Virus record (IMG/VR): IMGVR_UViG_3300040801_000642 | Span: 1-35,323 of that record | Source of the DNA: a virus | Strand: one strand, 5' to 3' | DNA length: 35,323 nt | Shown: positions 16,022-21,948 of the stretch, in pieces | Numbering within the stretch: the stretch's first letter is position 1 | Layout: each line of letters begins with the position of its first letter | The notes under the pieces: model-generated | Told to the model about the DNA's origin: nothing | The model's database searches: none | Seen by the model: the letters and a program-made list of their open reading frames with translations, nothing else | Program-made: the position numbers and the translations under genes

Positions 16022-16858
16022 TTATCCCAACCACCAATAATTGTCTTCAATTGGGGTTCCAACAGTATAGGATCGTTCACCCAATTCCCATGTCCTGGTA
16101 TCTGGATTGAATTCAGCTTCAGGGATTTGGTTTAAATGGTAATTGAGAAGCAAATAGAAAATGTGATCCATATCTTGAAAGATAAAATCTTCATCAGGAT
16201 GTGAATACCCTTCCCAATTGTCATTGCAACCACAATCACAATCATCTGGAAATGGATCATCAATCGGATTCCAATCAGGCTCATCCTCTTCTCGATTGAG
16301 AGTAGAGCAATTGAATTCATGGGAATCAAAGTCAGGAAGTTCTTCAGGTGGGAAATCTGTCTCAATTATAGTTAATTGAGAAACAGATGGAATTGCAACA
16401 AGATGGGATAGATAGGTAGGATAGTTATATAATTCAATTGAATTGCGGTCATATAACTTCATTTTAAATACAACGTCTTCGTAGCCAACATGAAATCCAT
16501 TTGGATTCATGGCATAACGGGAATATTTGATAATCATTTCAAATGAATCAGGATAACCCGGTTCTACTAAATGCAAGTTCCTTTTATCAATCCAAACAGG
16601 ATTGATTTCTACTCCTTCGATTGGATTGCCAAAGTTCTCTAATGCCTGTTTCAATGCAAAAGCATCAATGTAGGTTTGATTGAATATGGTGTTCTTATCA
16701 ACGTCATCAATTCGCTTAATTAAACGAATAAGTTCACCAACATCATTTGCTTTTGCTTTTAACTCATCAATTGAGTCTTTTTCATTTGTTTTGGTTAATA
16801 GTTCTTTGTAATTGGTAAGATACTTAACAACGTCTTTGTGATTGATTAGCTTTTCCAT
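16022..16858 (-). CDS. Hypothetical protein, 278 aa, acidic C-terminal half
   Basis: ATG 16858 is preferred to an in-frame TTG at 16864; AAAGGAG lies suitably upstream of the ATG. The N-terminal third is helical and charged (KANDVGELIRLIKRIDDVDK). The middle is strand-rich, and a very acidic stretch DPFPDDCDCGCNDNWEGYSH may bind metal. The tail is aromatic (YWWLG). It is the first gene behind the promoter at 16916-16944. A similar YLLLNYHLNQIPEAE block occurs in phage hypotheticals, but I cannot assign a function. Confidence 0.65.
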   Translation of the reverse strand: MEKLINHKDVVKYLTNYKELLTKTNEKDSIDELKAKANDVGELIRLIKRIDDVDKNTIFNQTYIDAFALKQALENFGNPIEGVEINPVWIDKRNLHLVEPGYPDSFEMIIKYSRYAMNPNGFHVGYEDVVFKMKLYDRNSIELYNYPTYLSHLVAIPSVSQLTIIETDFPPEELPDFDSHEFNCSTLNREEDEPDWNPIDDPFPDDCDCGCNDNWEGYSHPDEDFIFQDMDHIFYLLLNYHLNQIPEAEFNPDTRTWELGERSYTVGTPIEDNYWWLG

Positions 16859-16915
16859 TTCCAATCTCCTTTCACTTATTCAATTGGTTATTTGTGCTTA
16901 ACTTCATTCTGGTGC

Positions 16916-16944
16916 AATATACACTTTTAAAATGCACTTGTCAA
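16916..16944 (-). promoter_or_regulatory. Consensus sigma70 promoter for the 16858 gene string
   Basis: On the minus strand TTGACA (16939-16944) and TATATT (16916-16921) with a 17-base spacer. The expected start of transcription falls close to the GAAGTTAA piece of the shared leader. It lies in the gap between 16963-17355 and 16022-16858. Confidence 0.85.
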
Positions 16945-16962
16945 CATATTTTCAATTGCATT

Positions 16963-17355
16963 TTAACTATATTCTTTCTTTTCAATTGATTCATAGAAAT
17001 CCCCCCATGAAGTCAATTGATATTCTTTATTCTCAACATCATATACAATTGTTGAAGCATATGTTTCTCCCATATTTACGTATAATCCAATTGTATTACG
17101 CCAGAAGTTATCTACATGATAATTTTCAACTATAATTGATTCTACTCCAAAACCTTCCAGCATTTCGTTAATTGCATTCATTGTTAATTCAATCTTTTGT
17201 GGATAATTGTAACATTTCAATATCCACTTGATATTGGAATCAAACTCAATTAATTCTTCTACTTCTAAACCATCAATCAATTTCTTTGTAAGAATGAGTT
17301 TGATTGATTCAATTGTCGGAAACACTTGTCTCAATTCTTCAATTGTAATTGTCAT
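16963..17355 (-). CDS. Small conserved phage protein (YVNMGETYASTI ... SWGDFYE), 130 aa
   Basis: The C-terminal half, with ECxVE-like LEGFGVESI, then GLYVNMGETYASTIVYD and YQLTSWGDFYES, matches a widespread small phage/plasmid family recognised by Y.N.G(D/E)TY..T and SWGD. Function unknown. The first 60 residues are a variable helical extension. It follows the 77-residue gene after 2 bases and ends just upstream of the promoter at 16916-16944. Confidence 0.65.
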   Translation of the reverse strand: MTITIEELRQVFPTIESIKLILTKKLIDGLEVEELIEFDSNIKWILKCYNYPQKIELTMNAINEMLEGFGVESIIVENYHVDNFWRNTIGLYVNMGETYASTIVYDVENKEYQLTSWGDFYESIEKKEYS

Positions 17356-17357
17356 TT

Positions 17358-17591
17358 CTAATTCCTTTCATTGATTTGTTCAAGCAATCTGTTAATGATA
17401 GCCAATAGCATTTCTTTTGACATCCATTCCAATTTGATTTCTTTTAATTGATTAGGATTCAATTGGAAGTCTTCACCACAATACATATTCAATCCACCTA
17501 TATGATTTGGATAATTCATTTGGTAAACTGATTTGCCAATTAATACAACCAAATTAGGATTGTCTTTTTCTTCATAGATTTTGATATTCAT
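17358..17591 (-). CDS. Hypothetical protein, 77 aa
   Basis: Starts MNIKIYEEKDNPNLVVLIGK and ends in a helix (MLLAIINRLLEQINERN). Its ATG overlaps the stop of the membrane protein gene upstream by four bases. No motif recognised. Confidence 0.55.
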   Translation of the reverse strand: MNIKIYEEKDNPNLVVLIGKSVYQMNYPNHIGGLNMYCGEDFQLNPNQLKEIKLEWMSKEMLLAIINRLLEQINERN

Positions 17592-17701
17592 TTGTTTTGA
17601 ATCTCCCTTATAATTAGAATTAAGAATACTGTTACTGGAATTACAATTGTTAGCTTAAGCAAATGATATGGTGAATTCCAGATTGCCATATACAATTCCA
17701 T
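17588..17701 (-). CDS. Tiny single-span membrane protein, 37 aa
   Basis: From ATG 17701 (SD AGGTG five bases upstream) the product is 37 residues with one hydrophobic helix (LLKLTIVIPVTVFLILII) and a positive tail. The longer frame up to 17788 overlaps another membrane ORF and has no SD. It follows directly on the 42-residue membrane protein. A holin- or superinfection-type role is conceivable, with no direct evidence. Confidence 0.5.
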   Translation of the reverse strand: MELYMAIWNSPYHLLKLTIVIPVTVFLILIIREIQNK

Positions 17702-17705
17702 ACTA

Positions 17706-17834
17706 TCACCTGTTATAAAACAAGTTATTAAAAGTATCAAATGCAATTGGAAGTAGTTCAGGGTAAAATATGATAGTACTGAATCCAATTACAAAACCAA
17801 TCATCAATATAATACAAACCCATCTTTCAATCAT
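17706..17834 (-). CDS. Tiny single-span membrane protein, 42 aa
   Basis: ATG 17834 overlaps the stop of the zinc-finger gene as ATGA, with GGGAGG upstream. The product has one N-terminal hydrophobic helix (WVCIILMIGFVIGFSTIIF) and ends FNNLFYNR. Five bases separate its ATG-proximal stop from the next small membrane gene. No family recognised. Confidence 0.55.
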   Translation of the reverse strand: MIERWVCIILMIGFVIGFSTIIFYPELLPIAFDTFNNLFYNR

Positions 17835-18037
17835 ACATCCTCCCTAAATTGTTTCACCATTTGATTAAGTTCATTTGAAACACATTCAGGACATATTAAA
17901 TCAATCTTCTTTGGCCCCCCTATAATTAATGGTTTACCGCAATTGCAAACAAGTCTTTCGTTTGTAAATGGAATGACAAAACATCCATCGTCATCCCGAT
18001 TCAATTTGATTCGCCATATCTTCTTTGGTTGAGCCAT
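17831..18037 (-). CDS. Small zinc-ribbon protein, 68 aa
   Basis: The protein starts MAQPKKIWRIKLNRDDDGCF and carries CNCGKP around residue 31 and CPEC around 49, i.e. two CxC/CxxC knuckles as in short zinc ribbons. It is the first gene behind the promoter at 18073-18101 and carries the GAAGTTAAA leader piece and SD AAAAAGGAA. Likely nucleic-acid or protein binding; nothing more specific can be said. Confidence 0.6.
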   Translation of the reverse strand: MAQPKKIWRIKLNRDDDGCFVIPFTNERLVCNCGKPLIIGGPKKIDLICPECVSNELNQMVKQFREDV

Positions 18038-18072
18038 TTGAATTCCTTTTTTGAATTTAACTTCATTTTGAA

Positions 18073-18101
18073 CTTATACAAACTTGAATGAAATATGTCA
18101 A
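18073..18101 (-). promoter_or_regulatory. Sigma70 promoter for the 18037 gene string
   Basis: Minus strand TTGACA (18096-18101), 17-base spacer, TATAAG (18073-18078). The -35 and the 23 bases upstream belong to a 28-base sequence repeated exactly at 21744-21771. The A/T-rich GGATAAAATAAAG block may be an UP element. Confidence 0.8.
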
Positions 18102-18124
18102 GTCTTTATTTTATCCAATTAAAT
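18097..18124. repeat. 28-base exact repeat, copy 1 (partner at 21744-21771)
   Basis: The plus strand reads GTCAAGTCTTTATTTTATCC then AATTAAAT, identical at both places 3.6 kb apart. Here it covers most of a -35 hexamer and the A/T-rich region upstream. Identity of this length outside genes suggests recent duplication or a shared binding site. Confidence 0.8.
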
Positions 18125-18149
18125 TAACAAATTGAATTCAAAATAGCTC

Positions 18150-18180
18150 AAAATCTGGAGTGATTGCCATGTTGCGAATT
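18150..18180 (-). repeat. Dispersed CACTCCAGATTTT element, copy 2
   Basis: Shares AAAATCTGGAGTGA and then TTG.C.TGTTG with the copy at 8947-8977. It lies about 50 bases upstream of the -35 box of the 18073-18101 promoter, just past the stop of the 44-residue membrane gene. Confidence 0.5.
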
Positions 18181-18190
18181 AAATCGTTTG

Positions 18191-18325
18191 TTAATTGAAA
18201 AACAATGCTTTTATTAGCCAGGAAGCAAACCCAAAAACTGCTTCCACTATAAGAACGATCATCAGAATTGAATTGATCTTTTTCATGTATTTGACAATTG
18301 ATTGCTGATTAATTTGAACGTCCAT
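18191..18325 (-). CDS. Tiny single-span membrane protein, 44 aa
   Basis: ATG 18325 with SD AAAAGGGG and the shared leader upstream; stop TAA at 18191. The product starts MDVQINQQSIVKYMKKINSI, followed by one hydrophobic helix (LMIVLIVEAVFGFASWLI) and KALFFN. The leader and SD argue that it is translated. Function unknown. Confidence 0.6.
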   Translation of the reverse strand: MDVQINQQSIVKYMKKINSILMIVLIVEAVFGFASWLIKALFFN

Positions 18326-18428
18326 TTGGATTCCCCTTTTCAATTGATTGTTTGCATTTAACTTGGTTTTCCAATAACCTTATACGATCAATCATTATGC
18401 CCTAATCCAGAACAATCCAGATCGCCAG

Positions 18429-18488
18429 CAATAGCTATAAATCAGCCTGGGCATGGGTACATAGCCACAAAGCCAGATCATGGCATTG
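18429..18488 (-). repeat. CAATAGC hairpin element, copy A
   Basis: CAATAGC at the left end faces GGCATTG at the right, with weaker inner pairing including GGGCATG/CATAGCC. The 30 bases to its left (CCAGAACAATCCAGATCGCC) and right (GAATTGATTTTAG) align with copies B (18622-18682) and C (19649-19708). The unit is about 75-95 bases including flanks. RNA structure or small mobile repeat; undecided. Confidence 0.5.
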
Positions 18489-18621
18489 GAATTGATTTTA
18501 GATTGTTTGGGATTGGATTGTAATTCTGGAATACAAGGCAGGATTGATTGATATTATTTGATAATCAATAGGCAATTCCTCCACATAACTTGGGTTTAAT
18601 TCAGACCAATTCAAATCGCTT

Positions 18622-18682
18622 CCAATAGCTTTAAATTGTAAACTGGTATATTCCTATACCCTGTTTTAGTTTATGCTATTGG
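18622..18682 (-). repeat. CAATAGC hairpin element, copy B
   Basis: CCAATAGC pairs with GCTATTGG at the ends, and GGTATA/TATACC closes a TTCC tetraloop, with AAAC/GTTT pairing between. Left flank TTCAGACCAATTCAAATCGC aligns with copy A. It lies between the terminator-like hairpin at 18700-18748 and copy A, with no gene in between. Confidence 0.6.
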
Positions 18683-18699
18683 AATTGATTCTACAAACG

Positions 18700-18748
18700 C
18701 AAATAGGGCATATTACCATCCTGGTTTGGATAGCAATTGCCCTATTTG
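18700..18748 (-). terminator. CAAATAGGGCA hairpin, copy 1 (terminator-like)
   Basis: 11-bp perfect arms CAAATAGGGCA/TGCCCTATTTG, extended inward by ATT and ATCC pairs around a small internal loop. It starts 25 bases after the stop of the 170-residue zinc-ribbon gene. On the minus strand it is followed by a T-rich but interrupted stretch (GCGTTTGTAG). A near-identical hairpin follows the gene ending at 20095. Confidence 0.6.
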
Positions 18749-18772
18749 GATTTAACTTCGAATTACAATTGA

Positions 18773-19285
18773 TTAATCATTTCCCGATTGCCAATCCTTA
18801 CTTGTCCATTTAATCCAATCGGGATTAAAAGGCATAATCCAATCATGATTGCAATTATGACAAAGAAACTGGTATTTTGTAATTGATATGGCAAATGCGC
18901 TTTCCACATATTGATTGATTTTTCCACAATACGGACACATTTGATTGGCCCGATTGTAGCAATTCCAATCAATCCATTTGTCTTCGTGAATCCAATTACC
19001 ATTTGCCCTAAAAACAGGTTTCAATACTTTTGCCAATTGTCGTGGCTGAATCAATTTGTTTGAACTAATTATTTCAAATACAAATGTTTCTGCCCTATCA
19101 GGCATTGTTCGAATTGTTGGATTGACCTTGGATTCAATTGCAATCCAATCTTTGATTGATTCAAACCGATTGGTATCAATTGCCGTTCCAGCAAATATCA
19201 ATTTGATGTCAGCCAAATGGACATTGCCTTTAATCCAATCGACAGTACAACTTGAAAGTGACAATCCGATTAAGTGATTACTCAT
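18773..19285 (-). CDS. Hypothetical protein with C-terminal zinc ribbon, 170 aa
   Basis: Start at ATG 19285 (GAAAGGGGAATTGAA). The N-terminal 100 residues are mixed alpha/beta (VHLADIKLIFAGTAIDTNRF). Residues about 130-165 form a zinc ribbon, CPYCGK ... CHNCNHDW. The extra 37 residues of the longer frame cover the shared leader and are not coding. It is followed by a hairpin terminator. Function unknown; the ribbon suggests nucleic-acid binding. Confidence 0.65.
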   Translation of the reverse strand: MSNHLIGLSLSSCTVDWIKGNVHLADIKLIFAGTAIDTNRFESIKDWIAIESKVNPTIRTMPDRAETFVFEIISSNKLIQPRQLAKVLKPVFRANGNWIHEDKWIDWNCYNRANQMCPYCGKINQYVESAFAISITKYQFLCHNCNHDWIMPFNPDWIKWTSKDWQSGND

Positions 19286-19337
19286 TTCAATTCCCCTTTC
19301 ATTTGGATTGTTTGAGTTTAACTTGGTTTGGATTGAT

Positions 19338-19592
19338 TTAGAAATAACTGGAATGGTTTTCGATATATTCGACTTTGGAATCAATTGCGAGTTCAATCAA
19401 TTCGATGATTCTTTCCCTTGTCAATTCTTTATCCGTAACGTCAATGTCAATAAACCCATCGTTATTAATTGAAATATCCTCCGATTTGCAATTGGTCCAA
19501 ATAGTAATATTCGAATTGATTTCATTATCACAATATAAGTCAATTGAATTGCACTTAAACGGCTGATTGTAGCTACGATACATGATTTTCAT
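19338..19592 (-). CDS. Hypothetical protein, 84 aa
   Basis: Start ATG 19592 (AAAGGAATTCAA). Starts MKIMYRSYNQPFKCNSIDLY, strand-rich, ending in a helix ELTRERIIELIELAIDSKVE. The preceding in-frame codons lie in the shared leader. It sits between the hairpin element copy C and the 170-residue gene. Not recognised. Confidence 0.6.
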   Translation of the reverse strand: MKIMYRSYNQPFKCNSIDLYCDNEINSNITIWTNCKSEDISINNDGFIDIDVTDKELTRERIIELIELAIDSKVEYIENHSSYF

Positions 19593-19648
19593 TTGAATTC
19601 CTTTCATTTGATTGTTTGGGCATAACTTCATTTAATTCAGATCGGCTA

Positions 19649-19708
19649 CAATAGCATGAAACAGGCATAACTTGGTTTTGGTATATCCTAACCTGTTTCA
19701 TGCTATTG
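19649..19708 (-). repeat. CAATAGC hairpin element, copy C (17-bp perfect stem)
   Basis: CAATAGCATGAAACAGG (19649-19665) is perfectly complementary to 19692-19708 around a 26-base loop. The left flank TTCAGATCGGCTA aligns with copies A and B after a roughly 10-base gap. It lies 18 bases beyond the stop of the gene at 19727, so it may also act in 3' end formation. No clear T run follows it on the minus strand. Confidence 0.65.
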
Positions 19709-19726
19709 GATAGGCATTGGGATTGA

Positions 19727-20005
19727 TTATTTCGGTGCTTTCCAATTGTCGCAATCAATCACTTTCCAGCCAAATGACTCCCATCGTTTAAACGTCGGCT
19801 TCCAATTGCGATTAGATGCCATATGAATCAATTCAATCGGGCCAATTTCATTGTAATTATAAATACAGTCTTGATTGATTGATAAATCAATTGAGCTTGC
19901 ATCAGTACTGGTATTTGGATAACAAGCATCATAACGTAACATATCAATTGGGAAACGATTGATTAAACTGTTTGGGATTACTTTGAATCGAATTGGAGTT
20001 GCCAT
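19727..20005 (-). CDS. Small conserved phage protein (LRYDACYP type), 92 aa
   Basis: Start ATG 20005 after TGGAGGAATTGAT. The product starts MATPIRFKVIPNSLINRFPI and continues with DMLRYDACYPNTSTDASSI, a pattern I recall from a small family in many phages and prophages (LRYD.(A/C)(F/Y)P...(D/S)). Function unknown. The longer frame to 20080 would read through the hairpin at 20042-20092 and is unlikely. Confidence 0.6.
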   Translation of the reverse strand: MATPIRFKVIPNSLINRFPIDMLRYDACYPNTSTDASSIDLSINQDCIYNYNEIGPIELIHMASNRNWKPTFKRWESFGWKVIDCDNWKAPK

Positions 20006-20041
20006 ATCAATTCCTCCATTTGAATTGTGATTGAACAAACA

Positions 20042-20092
20042 CAAATAGGGCATATTACCATCCAATTGAATGAATAGCAATTGCCCTATTTG
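20042..20092 (-). terminator. CAAATAGGGCA hairpin, copy 2 (terminator-like)
   Basis: Arms CAAATAGGGCA (20042-20052) and TGCCCTATTTG (20082-20092) are the same as at 18700-18748, as are the inner CATATTACCATCC and TAGCAATTGCCC. It begins 3 bases after the stop of the gene ending at 20095. On the minus strand it is followed by GTGTTTGTTC. Confidence 0.65.
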
Positions 20093-20094
20093 AT

Positions 20095-20448
20095 TTAACG
20101 ACTCAATTCATTGGAACGGCTGATTGCCAATTGGGTCCAACTCCAATATTTGGGGAACAATCCATTTAATCCACGTTTAATCTCACGCGGAAACCAATGT
20201 TCAATTGCAATTGCAGTCGTATAATCCTTTCGCAATTCCTCAATTGCATTGCAATCCCCATTGAATACGAATTCGATTGTGGTATGAGGATGATGAAATG
20301 GATTGTGAGTCGGATTACCCAATTCACAATCCAAACAATGATATTCGCATTCGAATAAAGTAATGCCTTGCCAATTGCCATATTTGGATTGATTGAGCCT
20401 GGACAATTGGGTTTTCCGATTGCATCTTTTCTTGCGTGTCTTATTCAT
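20095..20448 (-). CDS. Hypothetical protein, 117 aa, Cys/His-rich
   Basis: Start ATG 20448 after GGAAGGGGAATTGAT. Residues 1-20 are very basic (MNKTRKKRCNRKTQLSRLNQ). CEYHCLDC and HNPFHHPHTT could bind zinc, and the C-terminal half is helical with aromatic residues (IAIEHWFPREIKRGLNGLFP). The promoter at 20527-20555 and a leader hairpin lie upstream; the CAAATAGGGCA hairpin lies downstream. Thus it has its own transcription unit. Not recognised. Confidence 0.6.
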   Translation of the reverse strand: MNKTRKKRCNRKTQLSRLNQSKYGNWQGITLFECEYHCLDCELGNPTHNPFHHPHTTIEFVFNGDCNAIEELRKDYTTAIAIEHWFPREIKRGLNGLFPKYWSWTQLAISRSNELSR

Positions 20449-20472
20449 ATCAATTCCCCTTCCTTTACAATT

Positions 20473-20513
20473 GGCAATTGGATCACCTGACCAATTCAGA
20501 TGACCCAATTGCC
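20473..20513 (-). promoter_or_regulatory. Leader hairpin between promoter and ATG 20448
   Basis: GGCAATTGGaTCA pairs with TGAcCCAATTGCC (13 positions, one mismatch) with a 15-base loop. It would lie at the very 5' end of the transcript from the promoter at 20527-20555. It might be a 5' stabiliser, an attenuator, or the terminator of the preceding unit. Confidence 0.55.
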
Positions 20514-20526
20514 TTTGATTATGGTT

Positions 20527-20555
20527 TAAATATCAGAATGCAATTGAGATGTCAA
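20527..20555 (-). promoter_or_regulatory. Sigma70-like promoter for the gene at 20448
   Basis: Minus strand TTGACA (20550-20555), 17-base spacer, TATTTA (20527-20532). The spacer itself contains CAATTG. It lies directly between the stop of the 257-residue gene and the leader hairpin. Confidence 0.7.
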
Positions 20556-20558
20556 TAG

Positions 20559-21332
20559 TTATTTAATTGCAGTTTTCAATCCACCCAAGCTAACCACTTC
20601 AGCCAAAGCATTTTTAAATGGAATCCATTCGGTAATTGATTCGGTAATTCCATTTGAATTGAGAACTACCATCCAATTGTTGCCAAAACCCCTAACCATT
20701 GCCAATTCATTATCAAACCGAATAAAGGCATCTTCGGTATTGACATTTGGATTGGACTTGTATTTGAATTCCACGATTGTTTCACGCCGAATACCCGAAT
20801 TGTCAATTGATTTGGTTTTTGCGTGTTTGATTGTTGGATTGTTTTTCAATGCCTGATTGTGTGCCTTAATTGAATCACGATTGGGTTTGGGGCTGGAATT
20901 GACAGGCTTGTTGGGAATTGGATTGGATTTGGGATTGGAATTGGATTTGGCGGGTTTGTAATCAATTAATAGTGCAGGATCGGTAATTGGTACAGGAATC
21001 CAAGGTAATTGGATTACATTACCAACATATCGTTTCGATTTGAATTGGGGTTTGGAATTGAGTTTTGCCCGATTGCCTTTGGGAATTGATTGTTTAATCC
21101 GATTGACTTCCTTTTTATGAATCAATTCCTGGTACAATTCAGGGTAGGCAAGCTTGAAACAACTGGTACATACCATATCCAGCAATTCAATTGTAATCGG
21201 GTGAATTGTTTTCCCATCGTAATAAGTTTTGGAATCACAATCAATCGAAATGTCATTTGAATTGATTGATTTTCCACAAAAATACCGATTGGCTTCCGAA
21301 TTGTAAAGGTGTTTTTTCAATTGCTTTTTCAT
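20559..21332 (-). CDS. Hypothetical protein, 257 aa, with Asn/Pro/Lys/Ser-rich linker
   Basis: Start ATG 21332 (AAAGGAATTGAA); the longer frame to 21416 lies in the leader. The N-terminal domain (residues 1-75) has CG near residue 19 and MVCTSC, a possible metal site. Residues about 120-180 form a low-complexity linker (SNSNPKSNPIPNKPVNSSPK), coded by repeated CAAT-containing codons. The C-terminal 70 residues are a strand-rich domain (AMVRGFGNNWMVVLNSNG). First gene left of the divergent regulatory region. Not recognised. Confidence 0.6.
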   Translation of the reverse strand: MKKQLKKHLYNSEANRYFCGKSINSNDISIDCDSKTYYDGKTIHPITIELLDMVCTSCFKLAYPELYQELIHKKEVNRIKQSIPKGNRAKLNSKPQFKSKRYVGNVIQLPWIPVPITDPALLIDYKPAKSNSNPKSNPIPNKPVNSSPKPNRDSIKAHNQALKNNPTIKHAKTKSIDNSGIRRETIVEFKYKSNPNVNTEDAFIRFDNELAMVRGFGNNWMVVLNSNGITESITEWIPFKNALAEVVSLGGLKTAIK

Positions 21333-21449
21333 TTCAATTCCTTTCTTTAATTGTGGGCAATGCCCATTTGAATTGTGGAAATTCTCAATCCAAACATTTG
21401 GATTTACTATTTCCACCTATTGGAATTGGAATTCAATTCCAAATATGTC

Positions 21450-21480
21450 AAAACCTGGAGTGTCGCCTGTTTGTTGGTTT
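21450..21480 (-). repeat. Dispersed CACTCCAGGTTTT element, copy 3
   Basis: AAAACCTGGAGTG followed by a diverged TTTGTTGG stretch. It directly abuts the -35-like TTGACA of the minus strand (21446-21451). The weakest of the three copies. Confidence 0.4.
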
Positions 21481-21577
21481 TTCAATCCAATTGATTAATC
21501 TCAATTGCCATGTTATGCCCTGGAGATTTGTTTGCAATTGGAAGGACCACCCGATCAAATGAATGATCTCCTGCGGA

Positions 21578-21619
21578 TTGCAATTATCCAATTGACTTAA
21601 AACAATTGGATAATTGCAA
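21578..21619. repeat. Perfect 17-bp inverted repeat with 8-base loop
   Basis: TTGCAATTATCCAATTG (21578-21594), loop ACTTAAAA, then the exact complement (21603-21619). The core CCAATTGACTTAAAACAATTGG appears again at 21640-21661. No T run follows, so a DNA-level role such as protein binding or an origin cruciform is more likely than termination. Confidence 0.75.
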
Positions 21620-21639
21620 TTGCAAGCTATAAGCAATTA

Positions 21640-21663
21640 CCAATTGACTTAAAACAATTGGAT
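21640..21663. repeat. Second copy of CCAATTG-ACTTAAAA-CAATTGG stem-loop
   Basis: Exact repeat of the centre of the 21578-21619 hairpin, including loop and GGAT to its right. Only 7 bp of stem are conserved. Confidence 0.7.
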
Positions 21664-21743
21664 TGCAATTAAAACAAGTAAAAGCACAATCTAATTGACT
21701 TTTACTTACAGGAAAAACCGTTTTCTCATAAGGAATTGAAAAA

Positions 21744-21771
21744 GTCAAGTCTTTATTTTATCCAATTAAAT
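21744..21771. repeat. 28-base exact repeat, copy 2
   Basis: Identical to 18097-18124. Here the -35 hexamer on the minus strand would be TTGACT rather than TTGACA and no good -10 follows at 16-18 bases. So this copy is probably not an active promoter but may keep a binding site. Confidence 0.75.
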
Positions 21772-21866
21772 AGGATATTTAAATAAGCAATTGAAAGCAA
21801 TTATAAGTGATTTAATTGCTTAAAATACAATTACAAAACAATATGCAATTGAGGCAATAAAAACGT

Positions 21867-21896
21867 TTGACATATTAAAAAGAACTATGATATATT
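21867..21896 (+). promoter_or_regulatory. Sigma70 promoter of the plus-strand transcript
   Basis: TTGACA (21867-21872), 18-base spacer, TATATT (21891-21896). It is 53 bases upstream of ATG 21949 and is the only plus-strand promoter recognised. Confidence 0.8.
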
Positions 21897-21948
21897 GCTT
21901 TCCGTAGTTGATAGCAGTAAACAAACAAACAAGGAAAGGGATTAGCCT

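Larger units (their letters stand above)
18326..18772 (-). other. Non-coding stretch with three hairpins
   Basis: No credible ORF is seen. It contains, from right to left in transcription order, the terminator-like hairpin at 18700-18748, hairpin elements at 18622-18682 and 18429-18488, and the leader of the 44-residue gene. A 10-codon ATG ORF near 18590 has no SD context and was not called. Confidence 0.7.
21333..21948. other. Divergent intergenic region, candidate origin/control region
   Basis: 616 bases between minus gene 21332 and plus gene 21949 with no credible ORF. It holds a CACTCCAG element beside a TTGACA hexamer (21446-21451, no good -10), a 17-bp perfect hairpin (21578-21619), and a repeat of its core (21640-21663). 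It also holds the second 28-base repeat (21744-21771), many CAATTG sites, and the plus-strand promoter (21867-21896). Clustered inverted repeats in an A/T-rich divergent spacer fit a replication origin or operator region; untested. Confidence 0.5.

Noticed and set aside
18429-18488. tRNA-like fold in hairpin copy A
   Set aside because: No T arm (GTTCGA-type), no matching 7-bp acceptor and no anticodon stem of proper size.
18558-18600. 10-codon ATG ORF after CCCAAGTTATG
   Set aside because: Too short, no SD before the ATG, inside a hairpin-rich non-coding stretch.
21333-21416. N-terminal extension of the gene 20559-21332
   Set aside because: The extra 28 codons lie in the leader; SD AAAGGAATTGAA points to ATG 21332. 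The same reasoning shortened 10728, 12609, 13688, 15582, 16858, 17701, 19285, 19592, 20005, 20448 and 24435.
21446-21475. Minus-strand promoter at TTGACA 21446-21451
   Set aside because: The -35 is perfect but no acceptable -10 lies 16-18 bases downstream; kept only as part of the control region.
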